A DNA stretch of 64,000 nucleotides. It comes from Mammaliicoccus sciuri. GTDB lineage: Bacteria > Bacillota > Bacilli > Staphylococcales > Staphylococcaceae. The notes under the pieces were generated by a model, which was not told the DNA's origin, did not search any database, and worked only from the letters and a program-made list of their open reading frames with translations. Shown here piece after piece: positions 7,870-17,586 of this stretch. The stretch covers positions 186,001 through 250,000 of the forward strand of contig NZ_CP094824.1 of NCBI RefSeq assembly GCF_025561425.1, written 5' to 3'. Each line of letters opens with the position of its first letter. The first letter of the stretch is position 1. A program made the position numbers and the translations under genes.

Positions 7870-9394
7870 GAATTGAATCCTCCATTAGTATTTCGATATC
7901 AGTATGTTGCATTGTTGATTCAGTATTTGGATAATCTAATCTGTAGTGGACACCCCGTGATTCCAAACGACTTAAAGCTGATAGAGAGATCATTTCTAAA
8001 GTCTTTACTTCTATATATTTCTGCCAATCTGATTGAGTCCATTCAGTTAAAGTCATCGCATTGCTTAGACAATCTTGTATTGAATGTAAGTAAGCTGTGA
8101 TGTCTGGACCATTACGCTCTATCCCTAATACTTTAAAAGTTTGTTGACGAAGACCTTGTATGTCTTCGTCACTTATTTTAGGAATATGTCGTTGCTCAGA
8201 TTCACTAATCTGAATATCTCTTATTTCAGATTGATGAATAGCTTCTCCACAAAGATGTCCCATAACAAGAGCTTCAAGTAAGGAATTACTTGCTAGACGA
8301 TTTGCACCATGAAAATTTGTATTACTCGCTTCTCCTATAACGTAAAAGTGGCTCAAGTTCGTTCGACCATAAATATCAGTTTTTACGCCACCCATAGTAT
8401 AGTGAGCGCCAGGTGTAATAGGAATGAGATGATGCGCATATTCATCTGGAAAGTGTTCAATGACATTTTGATAAATCGTTGGAAATCTATTAGAAAATGC
8501 TTCAACTTGTTCAATATTAATAAAGCATTGATGACCAAGTTGTTGTTGCTGAAAGATGGCTCTACTTGTCACGTCTCTAGGTGCGAGACTGCCTAAAGGA
8601 TGTTTATCTTCCATAAAATGTTCCCCGAGGCTATTGACTAAAATACCACCATGACCTCTTACTGCTTCAGAAACTAGACCATATGTTTGTCCGGGCTTAC
8701 CGAGTAAAGTGGGATGAAATTGAATCATTTCCATATGTCTTAATGGAATGCCGTGATGATGTGCGATAACATGACCTGAACTTATTGAACTGGACGCACT
8801 GGAATGAGTAGGGAATAAATTGCTATAACCACCTGTAGCCAAAATGACATCATGGGCTATGATATCAAGTTGTTGTCCATGTTTATCAAGTGCACGTACA
8901 CCACAAACAGCATGTTCTGTATCTTTCAACAAATCGATTACTTCAGTTTCTTCATAAATCTTAATATGCTTGGATGATAATTGATTCATCAAATGGTGCG
9001 TTAAATATTTACCCGTTTGATCTCCACCAATATGTAAAATCCGAGGGCGAGTGTGGGCACCTTCCATCGCAAAATCTAAAACATGTTGATTGGTAATCAT
9101 ATCAAAATTCAATCCATTTTGAATGAGTTGCTCAATGTAACGATGACTATGTTGGATGATGGATTGTATGACATCAATATCTCCAAGTGCATTGCCAGCT
9201 TTATACGTATCAACAATATGCGCATGGCCGTTGTCATGTTCGTATTGAGAACAACAAATCCCGCCTTGAGCTAGTGAACTGTTATGTTGATTTAGTTTAT
9301 CTTTCGTAATGCAATGAATTTCAGTTTGTTCATTAAATGACTGTATAGCTGCTAATGCAGCGATGCCAGAACCTACTACAATGACTTTCCTCAA
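7820..9394 (-). CDS. nadB: L-aspartate oxidase NadB
   Basis: A 524-residue FAD enzyme that oxidises L-aspartate to iminoaspartate, the first step of de novo NAD synthesis. The dinucleotide fold is at the N-terminus (VVGSGIAALAA), followed by SSLAQGGI, the flavin and substrate region GGYSNLF, RGHGGILVNSLGE, and TPGAHYTMGGVKTD with GANRLASNSLLEA. The C-terminal helical domain is complete. The conserved start forces initiation at TTG 9392-9394; no good ribosome site lies before it, so expression may be low or depend on an unusual signal. First gene of the operon. Confidence 0.93.
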   Translation of the reverse strand: MRKVIVVGSGIAALAAIQSFNEQTEIHCITKDKLNQHNSSLAQGGICCSQYEHDNGHAHIVDTYKAGNALGDIDVIQSIIQHSHRYIEQLIQNGLNFDMITNQHVLDFAMEGAHTRPRILHIGGDQTGKYLTHHLMNQLSSKHIKIYEETEVIDLLKDTEHAVCGVRALDKHGQQLDIIAHDVILATGGYSNLFPTHSSASSSISSGHVIAHHHGIPLRHMEMIQFHPTLLGKPGQTYGLVSEAVRGHGGILVNSLGEHFMEDKHPLGSLAPRDVTSRAIFQQQQLGHQCFINIEQVEAFSNRFPTIYQNVIEHFPDEYAHHLIPITPGAHYTMGGVKTDIYGRTNLSHFYVIGEASNTNFHGANRLASNSLLEALVMGHLCGEAIHQSEIRDIQISESEQRHIPKISDEDIQGLRQQTFKVLGIERNGPDITAYLHSIQDCLSNAMTLTEWTQSDWQKYIEVKTLEMISLSALSRLESRGVHYRLDYPNTESTMQHTDIEILMEDSIHAKQVIRPRKTQTILH

Positions 9395-9482
9395 AGTTTA
9401 CATTTTACTTTACATATATGTTATCATTTTATATACAACATATTGACACAAAGAAACGTAAATAACAAGAGGGGGATTATAA
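9395..9482. promoter_or_regulatory. Divergent nadB / nifS-like promoter region, likely NiaR target
   Basis: These 88 bp hold both promoters. A perfect palindrome ACATATATGT lies at 9412-9421 and TTGACA at 9443-9448 may be a -35 element. Because niaR is the second gene rightward, binding of NiaR here is expected from the conserved locus arrangement. I could not identify its operator with certainty. Confidence 0.5.
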
Positions 9483-10571
9483 TTGATTTATTTAGATAAC
9501 GCATCAACTACGAGGATTGATAGCGAAGTGATGGATGTCTATCAAGATATACAGCGCGAAGCATATTACAATAGCGAAAGTTTACATGTAGGTGGAATAC
9601 ATACTAGACAGTTGTTAGATGAGTGTAAACAATTTATAAAGGATTATTTCTCAACAGATAAAGAAGTGATTTATACAAGAAGCGGTTCTCATGCAAATGA
9701 AATTGCGATACATAGTTTTTTGAAAGAGCAGGAGGGCGGTAAAGTACTTGTATCACCATATGAACATCCCTCTATATATGCCGCTTTAGAAGTTTATCAA
9801 GATAAATTTGATATCATTATGTTGCCTTTAGACAACAATGGAGAAATAGATTTAGAACAGACGAATGACTTAATGACAGATGATGTTGTGCTCATCATTA
9901 CACAACATGTTAATTCTGAGACTGGATACATATTGCCTGTTGAAGCATTGAGTCAAATTGCACAGGATTACAATGTTCCTATGCATGTTGATGGCGTACA
10001 AGCAGTTCATAAATTAAATGATATTAATGTAAAATTGTTCAGTTCATATGCGTTTTCAGGTCACAAGTTTCACGGTACAAAAGGTTCAGGTGCGTTAATG
10101 ATGAATCATGAGTATGTAAAGCCTTTAAATCAACATTATTTTCATGAAATGTATACACAAAATGGTACAATAGATTCACCAAGTATTATCGCGATGACAA
10201 AAGCATTATCATTGTCACCAAGTATTGACGAGATGCATACTTTACAACAATACTTCATCAAACAATTAAGAGACTTATCATTTACACCTATTGTTTACAA
10301 AGCGCAAGCACCACATATTGTTGCAGTATTAACACCGATATATGAAGGACAATATATTATGCAATATTTGTCGAATAGAAACATATGTGTTTCGACAGGT
10401 ACTGCATGTGGTCATGGCGCATTGTTAAGTAATGGTTTACAAGTTAAAATAGATTCAATACCTGAGAAAACGTATGATCAATATATACGTTTATCTATTG
10501 GAAAATTTACAACTAGAAATGACATAGATACTTGTTTGCACCATTTAAAAACAGCTATCAGAGGAGATTAG
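9483..10571 (+). CDS. NifS-type cysteine desulfurase of the NAD locus
   Basis: A 362-residue class V PLP desulfurase. TTG start at 9483 follows GAGGGGGAT. Motifs: YLDNASTT at the N-terminus, the PLP histidine region RSGSHANE, the cofactor lysine in SGHKFHGTKGSG, and the active-site loop STGTACGHGALLSNG with the persulfide cysteine. It releases sulfur from cysteine for Fe-S assembly. Position beside nadBCA and niaR is the same as B. subtilis nifS (nadS), which matures the NadA cluster. Length is somewhat shorter than general IscS/SufS proteins, as for that subgroup. Confidence 0.88.
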   Translation: MIYLDNASTTRIDSEVMDVYQDIQREAYYNSESLHVGGIHTRQLLDECKQFIKDYFSTDKEVIYTRSGSHANEIAIHSFLKEQEGGKVLVSPYEHPSIYAALEVYQDKFDIIMLPLDNNGEIDLEQTNDLMTDDVVLIITQHVNSETGYILPVEALSQIAQDYNVPMHVDGVQAVHKLNDINVKLFSSYAFSGHKFHGTKGSGALMMNHEYVKPLNQHYFHEMYTQNGTIDSPSIIAMTKALSLSPSIDEMHTLQQYFIKQLRDLSFTPIVYKAQAPHIVAVLTPIYEGQYIMQYLSNRNICVSTGTACGHGALLSNGLQVKIDSIPEKTYDQYIRLSIGKFTTRNDIDTCLHHLKTAIRGD

Positions 10572-10575
10572 TGAA

Positions 10576-11094
10576 ATGAATAACCCTTTTAAAAGAAGAG
10601 AACAAATTTTACAATTACTTGAGTCTTCAGATGAACCGATTAGCGGTAAGCAACTGAGTCAACAATTTGATGTTTCGAGACAGATTATTGTGAAAGATAT
10701 TTCTATATTGAAATCACAAAATTATAATATTGATTCCACAAGTCGTGGTTACGTTGTTAATAATGAACAATGTGGTAAAAGATATAAACGTGTCATTGTT
10801 TGCCAACATGATAATCACCGAATGGAAGAAGAGTTAAAGCTTATATTGGATAATGGGGCAATGATTGATGATGTTGCGATTGATCATCCTGTATATGGCA
10901 GTATTAAAGCGGATTTAATGATTGAAACATACGAAGATTTATCTAAATTTATTAGTGAAATGGAAAAGTTTGAAGGACAAATGTTAGCGTACTTAACAGA
11001 TAATCTTCATTTACATACGATTTCTGCACATACTGAAAAGATTTTAGACAATGCTGTAAGAGATTTAAAAGAACACCAATTTATTGTAGAATAA
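10576..11094 (+). CDS. niaR: NAD biosynthesis repressor NiaR
   Basis: A 172-residue repressor, ATG at 10576 only 4 bp after the nifS-like gene. Residues 1-60 form an HTH_11 winged helix (RREQILQLLESSDEPISGKQLSQ, SRQIIVKDI). The rest is the 3H domain, with histidines in IDHPVYG and LHLHTISAHTEK that bind metal and nicotinate. The family (YrxA in B. subtilis) represses de novo NAD genes when nicotinic acid is present. It most likely controls the 88-bp divergent region upstream of its own operon. Confidence 0.93.
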   Translation: MNNPFKRREQILQLLESSDEPISGKQLSQQFDVSRQIIVKDISILKSQNYNIDSTSRGYVVNNEQCGKRYKRVIVCQHDNHRMEEELKLILDNGAMIDDVAIDHPVYGSIKADLMIETYEDLSKFISEMEKFEGQMLAYLTDNLHLHTISAHTEKILDNAVRDLKEHQFIVE

Positions 11095-11102
11095 CCAACA
11101 AT

Positions 11103-11152
11103 ATACCTCCGTATAATTTGCATAAAGTAAAATTACACGGAGGTATGTTTTT
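11103..11152 (+). terminator. Intrinsic terminator after niaR
   Basis: A 17-bp imperfect stem (11103-11119 with 11130-11146) containing ACCTCCGT/ACGGAGGT, followed by six T residues. Confidence 0.85.
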
Positions 11153-11260
11153 TAGATATAATAAAAAGAAAAATTAGAATTTTTTTGAATTATTACTACT
11201 ATTTTATGGGAATAAGTATATAATGAATATAGATTAGATAAATAAGGGGGATTTTTAAAA

Positions 11261-13610
11261 GTGAATTTATTTATGAAAAAGTTATCAGTTGCTTCATTGA
11301 GTGCTCTGATTGCACTACCTGCATTTGCTACTCAAGCATCTGCAAATAGTGTCGCACCAAATGAAGACAGGTTACTCGAAACATTAGAAAAAGAGGGTGT
11401 CATTGAATCAACCGAAACACCTGAACAGAAAAATGAAAAAAATCAGAGAGTATATGGATGGTAAAGATGAACAATATCATCAAAAATACATACCGAATAA
11501 AGGGCTTTTTGATAAGAAGTACAACAAGGGGAATAATGGTAAGCGTTTAGAACCATTAAAGAAGAATCAAAAAGAAATGTATAAAAAGAAAAACAACGGT
11601 AAACGTGTTGATAATGTTGAAGAAGAAAAATATAAAGGTAAAGTACGACAAGATAAAGTGTTAGTATTAGCGATGGAATTTCCAGATTATCCACATAGTT
11701 CGATTACGAAAGATGAAACAGATATGTACTATGATGATTATCCAGTTTCGCATTTTCAAGATATGGTATTTGGAGAAAATGGCTATAAAGGTCCAAATGG
11801 CGAGAATTTAATGAGTATGAAACAGTATTACAAAAACCAATCTGGTGGTAGTTATGATATAGATGGAAAAGTGCACGGTTGGTATAAAGCTAAACATCCT
11901 GCAAGTTATTACGGTGGAAATGTGCCAGACGAAAGTGGCAGTGACGGTAAACCGAAAGAGTTAATTAAAGAAGCACTAGAACAAGCAGCGAAAGATCCAG
12001 ATATTAATTTAAGCGATTATGACCAATGGGATCGTGATGATATTGATGGTGACGGCGTTTATGATGAGAAAGATGGCATCATCGATCACATTATGATCGT
12101 ACACTCTGGTTCTGGTGAAGAAGCGGGTGGCGGTAAATTAGGAACAGATGCTATTTGGTCACATCGATGGTCACTTGATATTGATGATAACGGTGAACCT
12201 TATACTATTCCAGGCACTGATTCTGGGCTTGATCAATTTGATGGAAAATTAGCAGCAATTGATTACACGGTTCAACCTGAAGATGGTGCAGCAGGTGTGT
12301 TCTCTCATGAATTCGGACATGATTTAGGTTTACCAGATGAATATGATATTGAGTATTCAGGTAAAGGTGAACCCGTATCATTCTGGTCTATTATGTCATC
12401 AGGTAGTTGGGCAGGTACTATTCCAGGTACTGAACCGACTGGATTTGATCCATACATGAAAGAAATACTTCAACAATTACATGGTGGTAATTGGCAAACA
12501 GGAAATGAAATCAATGCATCTGAATTTAAAGGTGAAACGTCAGAACTTATAGATGAAGCATCTACTAAAGGGACAAACAATGATACAATTAAAGTTAAAC
12601 TCCCTGCCAAATCTACTTTAATTCAAAAGCCAGTTCAAGGTAAGAAAGCATACTGGAGTGGTGCAGATGATGATTCACAATATTCAATGGAAACAGCATT
12701 AGATTTAAGTTCTGCTAAATCAAGTACGTTAAAATTTAAGACTTGGTATGATATAGAACAAGGATTTGACTATGGTTATGTTCAAGTATCTACAGATGAT
12801 GGTCAAAATTGGGAAAACGTAGCAGGTAATATTACGAATAATGATGACCCATCAGAGAGTGGACAAAACCAAGGTAATGGTATTGATGGTCAGTCTGAAG
12901 GGTACGTTAATGCTAAATTTGATTTATCGAAATACGATGGTAAAAAAGTAAAATTAAGATTCTTATATGTAACAGATAAATTTGAAACAAACCCAGGTTG
13001 GTTTGTCGATCAAGTTAAAGTAACTTCAGAAGATGGACAAAACATCTTCAGTGATGATGCAGAAGGTAAATCGAATTTTGATTTACAAGGCTTTGAACAA
13101 AGTGATGGTAATAGATATGATGAGAACTACTATTTATTACAATGGAGAAACTTTACAGGACCAGATAAAGGATTACAACACATTAAACGCGGTGGCGGAA
13201 CGATGTCTTACAACAAAGGTTTAACAGTTTGGTATGTTGATAAGAGCTTCTCAGATAACAACGTAAGTTCACACCAAGGACAAGGCTTCATAAGCGTAGT
13301 AGATGCTGACCAAAATGCATTGAATTGGAAGAAAAAAGGTGTAGCTGATGATCCAGCAACAACACAATTCCAAATTAGAGACGCAGCATTTAGTTTAGAT
13401 CATCAATCTAAATTAAAATTGAAAAGCGTAGACGGCTATAAACTACATGATAATAAAACGAAGAAAAATCCTGTATTCGATGACAGTCAAGATTACTCAA
13501 ACCAAGGACAAAAAGATGCAGGCGTATTATTACCGAATCATGGCTTGAAATTTGAAGTATCAGCAAAAAGTAAAGACAACTCAGTCGGTAAAGTGAAAAT
13601 TACAAAATAA
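11261..13610 (+). pseudogene. Secreted M6-family metalloprotease (immune inhibitor A-like), frameshifted
   Basis: The signal peptide (LSVASLSALIALPAFATQASA) and about 60 residues read from GTG 11261, with AAGGGGG upstream. The rest, about 720 residues, is in the +1 frame from about 11436. The break is a run of seven A residues at 11436-11442; six would give PEQKNEKIREYMDGKDEQY and one protein of about 780 residues. The body has the zinc site HEFGHDLGLPDEYD with the Met-turn region SIMSSGSW, typical of M6 peptidases, then two beta-rich MAM-like segments (TWYDIEQGFDYGYVQVSTDD). As written, only a short secreted peptide is made. Such proteases cleave host or immune proteins; function here is inferred. 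Confidence 0.85.
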
Positions 13611-13621
13611 ATATGAATCTT

Positions 13622-13656
13622 AAAACAGGAACGCCAATGGGTGTTCCTGTTTTTTG
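13622..13656 (+). terminator. Intrinsic terminator after the metalloprotease
   Basis: Stem AACAGGAAC / GTTCCTGTT (13624-13632, 13643-13651) extended by GC pairs at the loop and followed by six T residues. Confidence 0.85.
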
Positions 13657-13751
13657 ATAATTAATTAACCACTCAATCTGTTTAATTTTCATTCATCGTA
13701 AATATAACCTATAATAAAGGTGAATTTAATCTAATGAAAAGGGTGATTATT

Positions 13752-14264
13752 GTGGATGTAAGATTTCCGATTGGAGAATTAGAATTACCTGAAAAAGTAA
13801 CAATGAATGATATTAATCAGTGGTTAGATGAGATTGGTAACTACGCAAATCGATTAAGAAAAGTTGTTGATGGATTAAACGACGAAGCATTAAAGAAAAA
13901 ATACAGAGAAGGTAGTTGGACAGTTAGACAACTTGTCCATCATATAGCCGATTCTCAACTGAATATGTATCAACGTTTGAAGATCGCTTTAACCGATGAT
14001 AGAAAGCCGACGATAGTTGGTTTTGATCAAGAAAAATGGATTGAATTACCAGATAATGAATTACCTATCGAATGTTCTCTTAGAATGTTAGAAGGTATTA
14101 ATGAACGGATTGTTGCAGTAGGACGAAGTTTATCTGAAGAACAACTGAAACGCGCATTCATTCATGAAGATAATGGTGAAACAACAGTAGCCTTTAAAAT
14201 CGCAAAATTATCATGGCACGAAGAACATCATTTAACACATATTAAATTAGCTTTAAATAATTAA
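13752..14264 (+). CDS. DinB/YfiT-type metal-dependent enzyme, probable bacillithiol transferase
   Basis: A 170-residue four-helix-bundle protein of the DinB superfamily. GTG at 13752 is chosen because AAAAGGGTG at 13737-13744 then serves as ribosome site; the upstream ATG at 13734 sits before it. Three metal-binding histidines are visible: one in VHHIADSQLN (about residue 59) and the pair in WHEEHHLTHIKLAL. Length and motifs match B. subtilis YfiT/BstA, which transfers bacillithiol onto electrophiles such as antibiotics. Staphylococci make bacillithiol, so the role is plausible. Transcribed alone. Confidence 0.7.
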   Translation: MDVRFPIGELELPEKVTMNDINQWLDEIGNYANRLRKVVDGLNDEALKKKYREGSWTVRQLVHHIADSQLNMYQRLKIALTDDRKPTIVGFDQEKWIELPDNELPIECSLRMLEGINERIVAVGRSLSEEQLKRAFIHEDNGETTVAFKIAKLSWHEEHHLTHIKLALNN

Positions 14265-14269
14265 TCATA

Positions 14270-14303
14270 ATACCGTCCAAATTATATTTGGATGGTATTT
14301 TTT
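14270..14303 (+). terminator. Intrinsic terminator after the BstA-like gene
   Basis: Twelve-bp stem ATACCGTCCAAA (14270-14281) / TTTGGATGGTAT (14287-14298) with one G-T pair, then T residues. Confidence 0.85.
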
Positions 14304-14365
14304 TATATTAAAATATGGTAATTAATATTCTGAAAATTTTTTAAATAGTCTATTGCGAAGATTTA

Positions 14366-14380
14366 TAAAAACGCTTACAA
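14366..14380 (-). promoter_or_regulatory. cre-like site before the CitMHS transporter
   Basis: On the reverse strand TTGTAAGCGTTTTTA matches the cre consensus at 14 of 15 positions (T for C near the end). It is 31 bp upstream of the start codon, so catabolite repression of the transporter is likely. Confidence 0.55.
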
Positions 14381-14411
14381 TAATAAAATACAATAGAGGG
14401 GGTACTACAAC

Positions 14412-15719
14412 ATGAATTTGGCAATACTTGGATTTATAATGGTTATCATTTTTATGATTCTCATTATGAGCAAAAAGATGTCAGCTTTAGCAGCATTAAT
14501 TATAGTGCCAACAGTTTTCGGACTGATTGGGGGATTCTACTCTAAATTAGGCGAATATATGGTGGATGGACTATTAACAGTGGCACCAACGGGTATTATG
14601 CTCGTATTCGCAATTTTATACTTTGGGGTTATGATTGACGCAGGATTATTTAATCCTGTTATTGAAGCAATTATGAAAGCTGTTAAAGGAGATCCAGTTA
14701 AGATTACAATTGGAACAGTTGCTTTAGCATCACTAGTTGCGTTAGATGGAGATGGCACGACAACGTTTATTATTACCGTTACGGCTATGCTGCCTTTATA
14801 TAAGAAAATGGGCATGAATTTATACATATTATCAACGTTAGCATTACTATCTATTGGTGTTATGAATATGACGCCATGGGGTGGACCAACTGCAAGAGCG
14901 ATTTCTTCGCTACAGTTAACGACTGAAGAAGTATTTACACCGATTATTCCAGTAATGATAGCTGGTATACTATTCGCTGTATTTGCAGCTTACGTATTAG
15001 GTGTTAAAGAAAGAAGAAGAGTCGGTATTAAAAATCATTTAAGTTTAACACTTGATGAAATGCATAATTCAAACGGTAAAGATGAAGATGAAAAAGCATT
15101 ATTAAGACCTAAAATTGTAATTGTTAATGCACTTTTAACTATATTATTACTAATCGCATTGATTACAAGTTTCTTACCAATTCCAGTATTATTCATGATT
15201 GGTTTTGCGACTGCTTTACTAATCAATTATCCAAGCCTTGAAGTGCAATCTGAATTGATTAAACGTCATGCTGGCAATGTATTAGCAGTTGTAGGTTTAG
15301 TGTTTGCTTCTGGAATTTTCACAGGAGTTATGAATGGAACTGAAATGGTAGATGAAATGGCAAAATCATTAGTAAATGTCATTCCTGAATCAATGGGTAA
15401 TCATTTCGCACTTATCACAGCAATCTTAAGTATGCCATTCACATATTTTATGGCCAATGATCCATTTTATTATGGTATTTTGCCAATCTTAGCAGAGTCT
15501 GCCCAACAATTTGGCGTAGCAAAAGCAGAAATGGCAAGGGCATCAATATTAGGGCAACCATTACACGTATTAAGTCCACTATACGCCGCCGGTTATTTAT
15601 TAGTCGGTATGTTAGGCATAGATTATGGTACAAACCAAAAAGTTGTTATGAAATGGGCAATAGGTTCCTCAGTATTTATGATATTTGTAGCTGGAATAAT
15701 AGGCGTTATTTCGTTTTAA
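14412..15719 (+). CDS. CitMHS-family divalent metal-citrate transporter
   Basis: A 435-residue membrane protein with about 12 hydrophobic helices. GAGGGGGT precedes ATG 14412. The N-terminus (LAILGFIMVIIFMILIMSKK), the block ALDGDGTTTFIITVTAMLPLY and the motif MTPWGGPTARA follow B. subtilis CitM/CitH closely. These proteins import citrate complexed with Mg, Ca or other divalent ions, driven by protons. Which metal is used cannot be told from sequence. A cre-like site upstream fits use of citrate only when better sugars are missing. Single-gene unit with its own terminator. Confidence 0.85.
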   Translation: MNLAILGFIMVIIFMILIMSKKMSALAALIIVPTVFGLIGGFYSKLGEYMVDGLLTVAPTGIMLVFAILYFGVMIDAGLFNPVIEAIMKAVKGDPVKITIGTVALASLVALDGDGTTTFIITVTAMLPLYKKMGMNLYILSTLALLSIGVMNMTPWGGPTARAISSLQLTTEEVFTPIIPVMIAGILFAVFAAYVLGVKERRRVGIKNHLSLTLDEMHNSNGKDEDEKALLRPKIVIVNALLTILLLIALITSFLPIPVLFMIGFATALLINYPSLEVQSELIKRHAGNVLAVVGLVFASGIFTGVMNGTEMVDEMAKSLVNVIPESMGNHFALITAILSMPFTYFMANDPFYYGILPILAESAQQFGVAKAEMARASILGQPLHVLSPLYAAGYLLVGMLGIDYGTNQKVVMKWAIGSSVFMIFVAGIIGVISF

Positions 15720-15741
15720 TAGGATGATTCATTATGTAGTA

Positions 15742-15779
15742 AACTCAGAAATCTAATTTATGGATTTCTGAGTTTTTTT
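15742..15779 (+). terminator. Intrinsic terminator after the CitMHS gene
   Basis: Stem AACTCAGAAATC (15742-15753) / GATTTCTGAGTT (15763-15774), followed by seven T residues. It separates core DNA from the accessory cluster that follows. Confidence 0.85.
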
Positions 15780-15892
15780 ATGGAATATAGTATAAATATT
15801 CATACATTTGATATAAAAATTTTGTTATGATATATGAATAAAGAAATAATAAAATCTTATAATATAATTGTTTAAAACAAGGGATGGTTTAT

Positions 15893-17452
15893 ATGTTATA
15901 CGGTAAAGATTTTGTTAATACACATAGCAAGGAATTTGTTAAAGTTCTAGAAGCGGAAATAATAAAATTGTTGAATCCTGATGAAATGTTATTGAATTTA
16001 ACATTCTCAAGTAGCAAGAAATCGTATTATGTAACATTGCTTAATACAGAAATACATAAATGGGTTAATTTTAGAATAAGTGATCATAAGAGGAGAGGTA
16101 ATCTTAAATCACTTTATAGTGTTTATTATGACCATTACAGCGATGTTGAAAGTATGATGGATGACATTAAAGAATATTTAGACAAGACATCGTGGACTTA
16201 TTTTAGTTATCAACATTATTTCATACTAAAAACAATCAAGTCGATGCCACATTATAAAGGTGGTATTTATGTAAAAATTCCTAAAGGAGACCCTAAACAT
16301 TTAAATCATAAAGTAACATTTGAGCAAGAAGTCAACGAAGGTACAATTTTAATTGAAACAAAGGATATAGATAATCATACTGAGAACTTAATAAGATCTT
16401 TGTATGTCCAAAATATGCTCGCAAGTGAAATGCATAAACATATAAGAAAATCACAAGTGTATGTTCCCTCGATTGGCATGAAGTTGTTAGAACGATTCGA
16501 TACACTATATTATAAACAATATGAAGATGACTTTTCGGAAGATATTTATCAAAATTTTAAAGTTCCAGACAAAGAAGAAATATGTATTGAATCAGATGAA
16601 CAAATTTTACTTCAAATGGAAGATATAAAAGCATTTAATCGCTATTATGTATATGGTTTAATTAATAAAAAGAAACATTCATTGATTCACATAGGATATC
16701 ATTTAGGAAATTTAACGGTAGGTGATTTAGAAGAAATACCAGTGATAAAAAAGTATAAGCACCTTGAACCTGTCATGAAAGATCCAACACTCGTATCGCC
16801 AGTTGTATTTATGACAGATATTACAGAACGAGAAGCACAAATCACAGTTAAAGCAATGTTGAATCAATATAGAATATTTAATCCAGCAAATTTTGGGAAA
16901 GCTGTTTCGTATAATCAAATGTATAATGATGAAAATGAATTTCAAATTGATAATGAAAGGATTAATCATAAAATATATGGTGATTATAATATGTTACAAC
17001 ATCATATACAAACAGAATATGTAGACATTGAACAGTTAAATAAAGCACATATCTTAATTGTAAAGCTATCCATAGATAGTGATAAAGAAAGTGTACCAGC
17101 ATCCAGAACATATTCAACAACATCAAAAGTAATTAAAAAAGCACTCGTCAGTCACATAGAAATCAGTGAACGCGTAGCAAACAAAGTAGAATATATCGTC
17201 GGCATACATCCACACGATGGCAGGGTGATTACGGTATATAAAGTGAAAGAACAGAAAAAGAGATACACTAAATACAAAAATACATTAGGTAAATCTAAAT
17301 ATATATTTAATTTTTATGCTTATACTGAAAAAACATCAACTATCAATGATATTAAACTTGTAAAAACAATCAATACTGTACTCACGAATTATCAATTTGT
17401 AGATCAAAACGGTATGATGAAGCGGAGTAAACGAAAAGTAGTGTTTGTTTAA
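15893..17452 (+). CDS. Large unknown protein, possibly with a degenerate GIY-YIG-like segment
   Basis: A 519-residue protein, rich in Lys, Tyr, His and Ile, very AT-rich in coding. ATG 15893 is preferred because AAGGGATGG at 15879-15887 then spaces well. No signal peptide or membrane helix. Around residues 245-265, RYYVYGLINKKKHSLIHIGYH loosely resembles the first strands of a GIY-YIG nuclease of the LEM-3-like kind. About 50 residues on, TDITEREAQITVKAM is like the glutamate-containing helix. The C-terminal third (ILIVKLSIDSDKES, IVGIHPHDGRVITVYKV) has strand patterns I cannot place. Function unknown; a nuclease is a guess. It heads a three-gene cluster bounded by terminators. Confidence 0.6.
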   Translation: MLYGKDFVNTHSKEFVKVLEAEIIKLLNPDEMLLNLTFSSSKKSYYVTLLNTEIHKWVNFRISDHKRRGNLKSLYSVYYDHYSDVESMMDDIKEYLDKTSWTYFSYQHYFILKTIKSMPHYKGGIYVKIPKGDPKHLNHKVTFEQEVNEGTILIETKDIDNHTENLIRSLYVQNMLASEMHKHIRKSQVYVPSIGMKLLERFDTLYYKQYEDDFSEDIYQNFKVPDKEEICIESDEQILLQMEDIKAFNRYYVYGLINKKKHSLIHIGYHLGNLTVGDLEEIPVIKKYKHLEPVMKDPTLVSPVVFMTDITEREAQITVKAMLNQYRIFNPANFGKAVSYNQMYNDENEFQIDNERINHKIYGDYNMLQHHIQTEYVDIEQLNKAHILIVKLSIDSDKESVPASRTYSTTSKVIKKALVSHIEISERVANKVEYIVGIHPHDGRVITVYKVKEQKKRYTKYKNTLGKSKYIFNFYAYTEKTSTINDIKLVKTINTVLTNYQFVDQNGMMKRSKRKVVFV

Positions 17453-17586
17453 AATAATGCGAATTAATACGTAATGACTTTAATTTTAATAGAAAATATC
17501 TTATACCACTTTATAAAATACTTTGAATTTACAGTTTTTATAGTGTATATTGAAGATAATTATTTTAAACTTCAAGAGGTGATAAT

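Noticed and set aside
9083..9274. Forward-strand frame inside nadB
   Set aside because: Lies wholly within the confirmed nadB gene on the other strand, lacks a ribosome site and has no protein-like pattern.
11443..11694. Reverse-strand frame over the metalloprotease frameshift
   Set aside because: Shadow of the real gene; Tyr/Leu-rich composition is typical of antisense to Lys/Asp-rich coding DNA.
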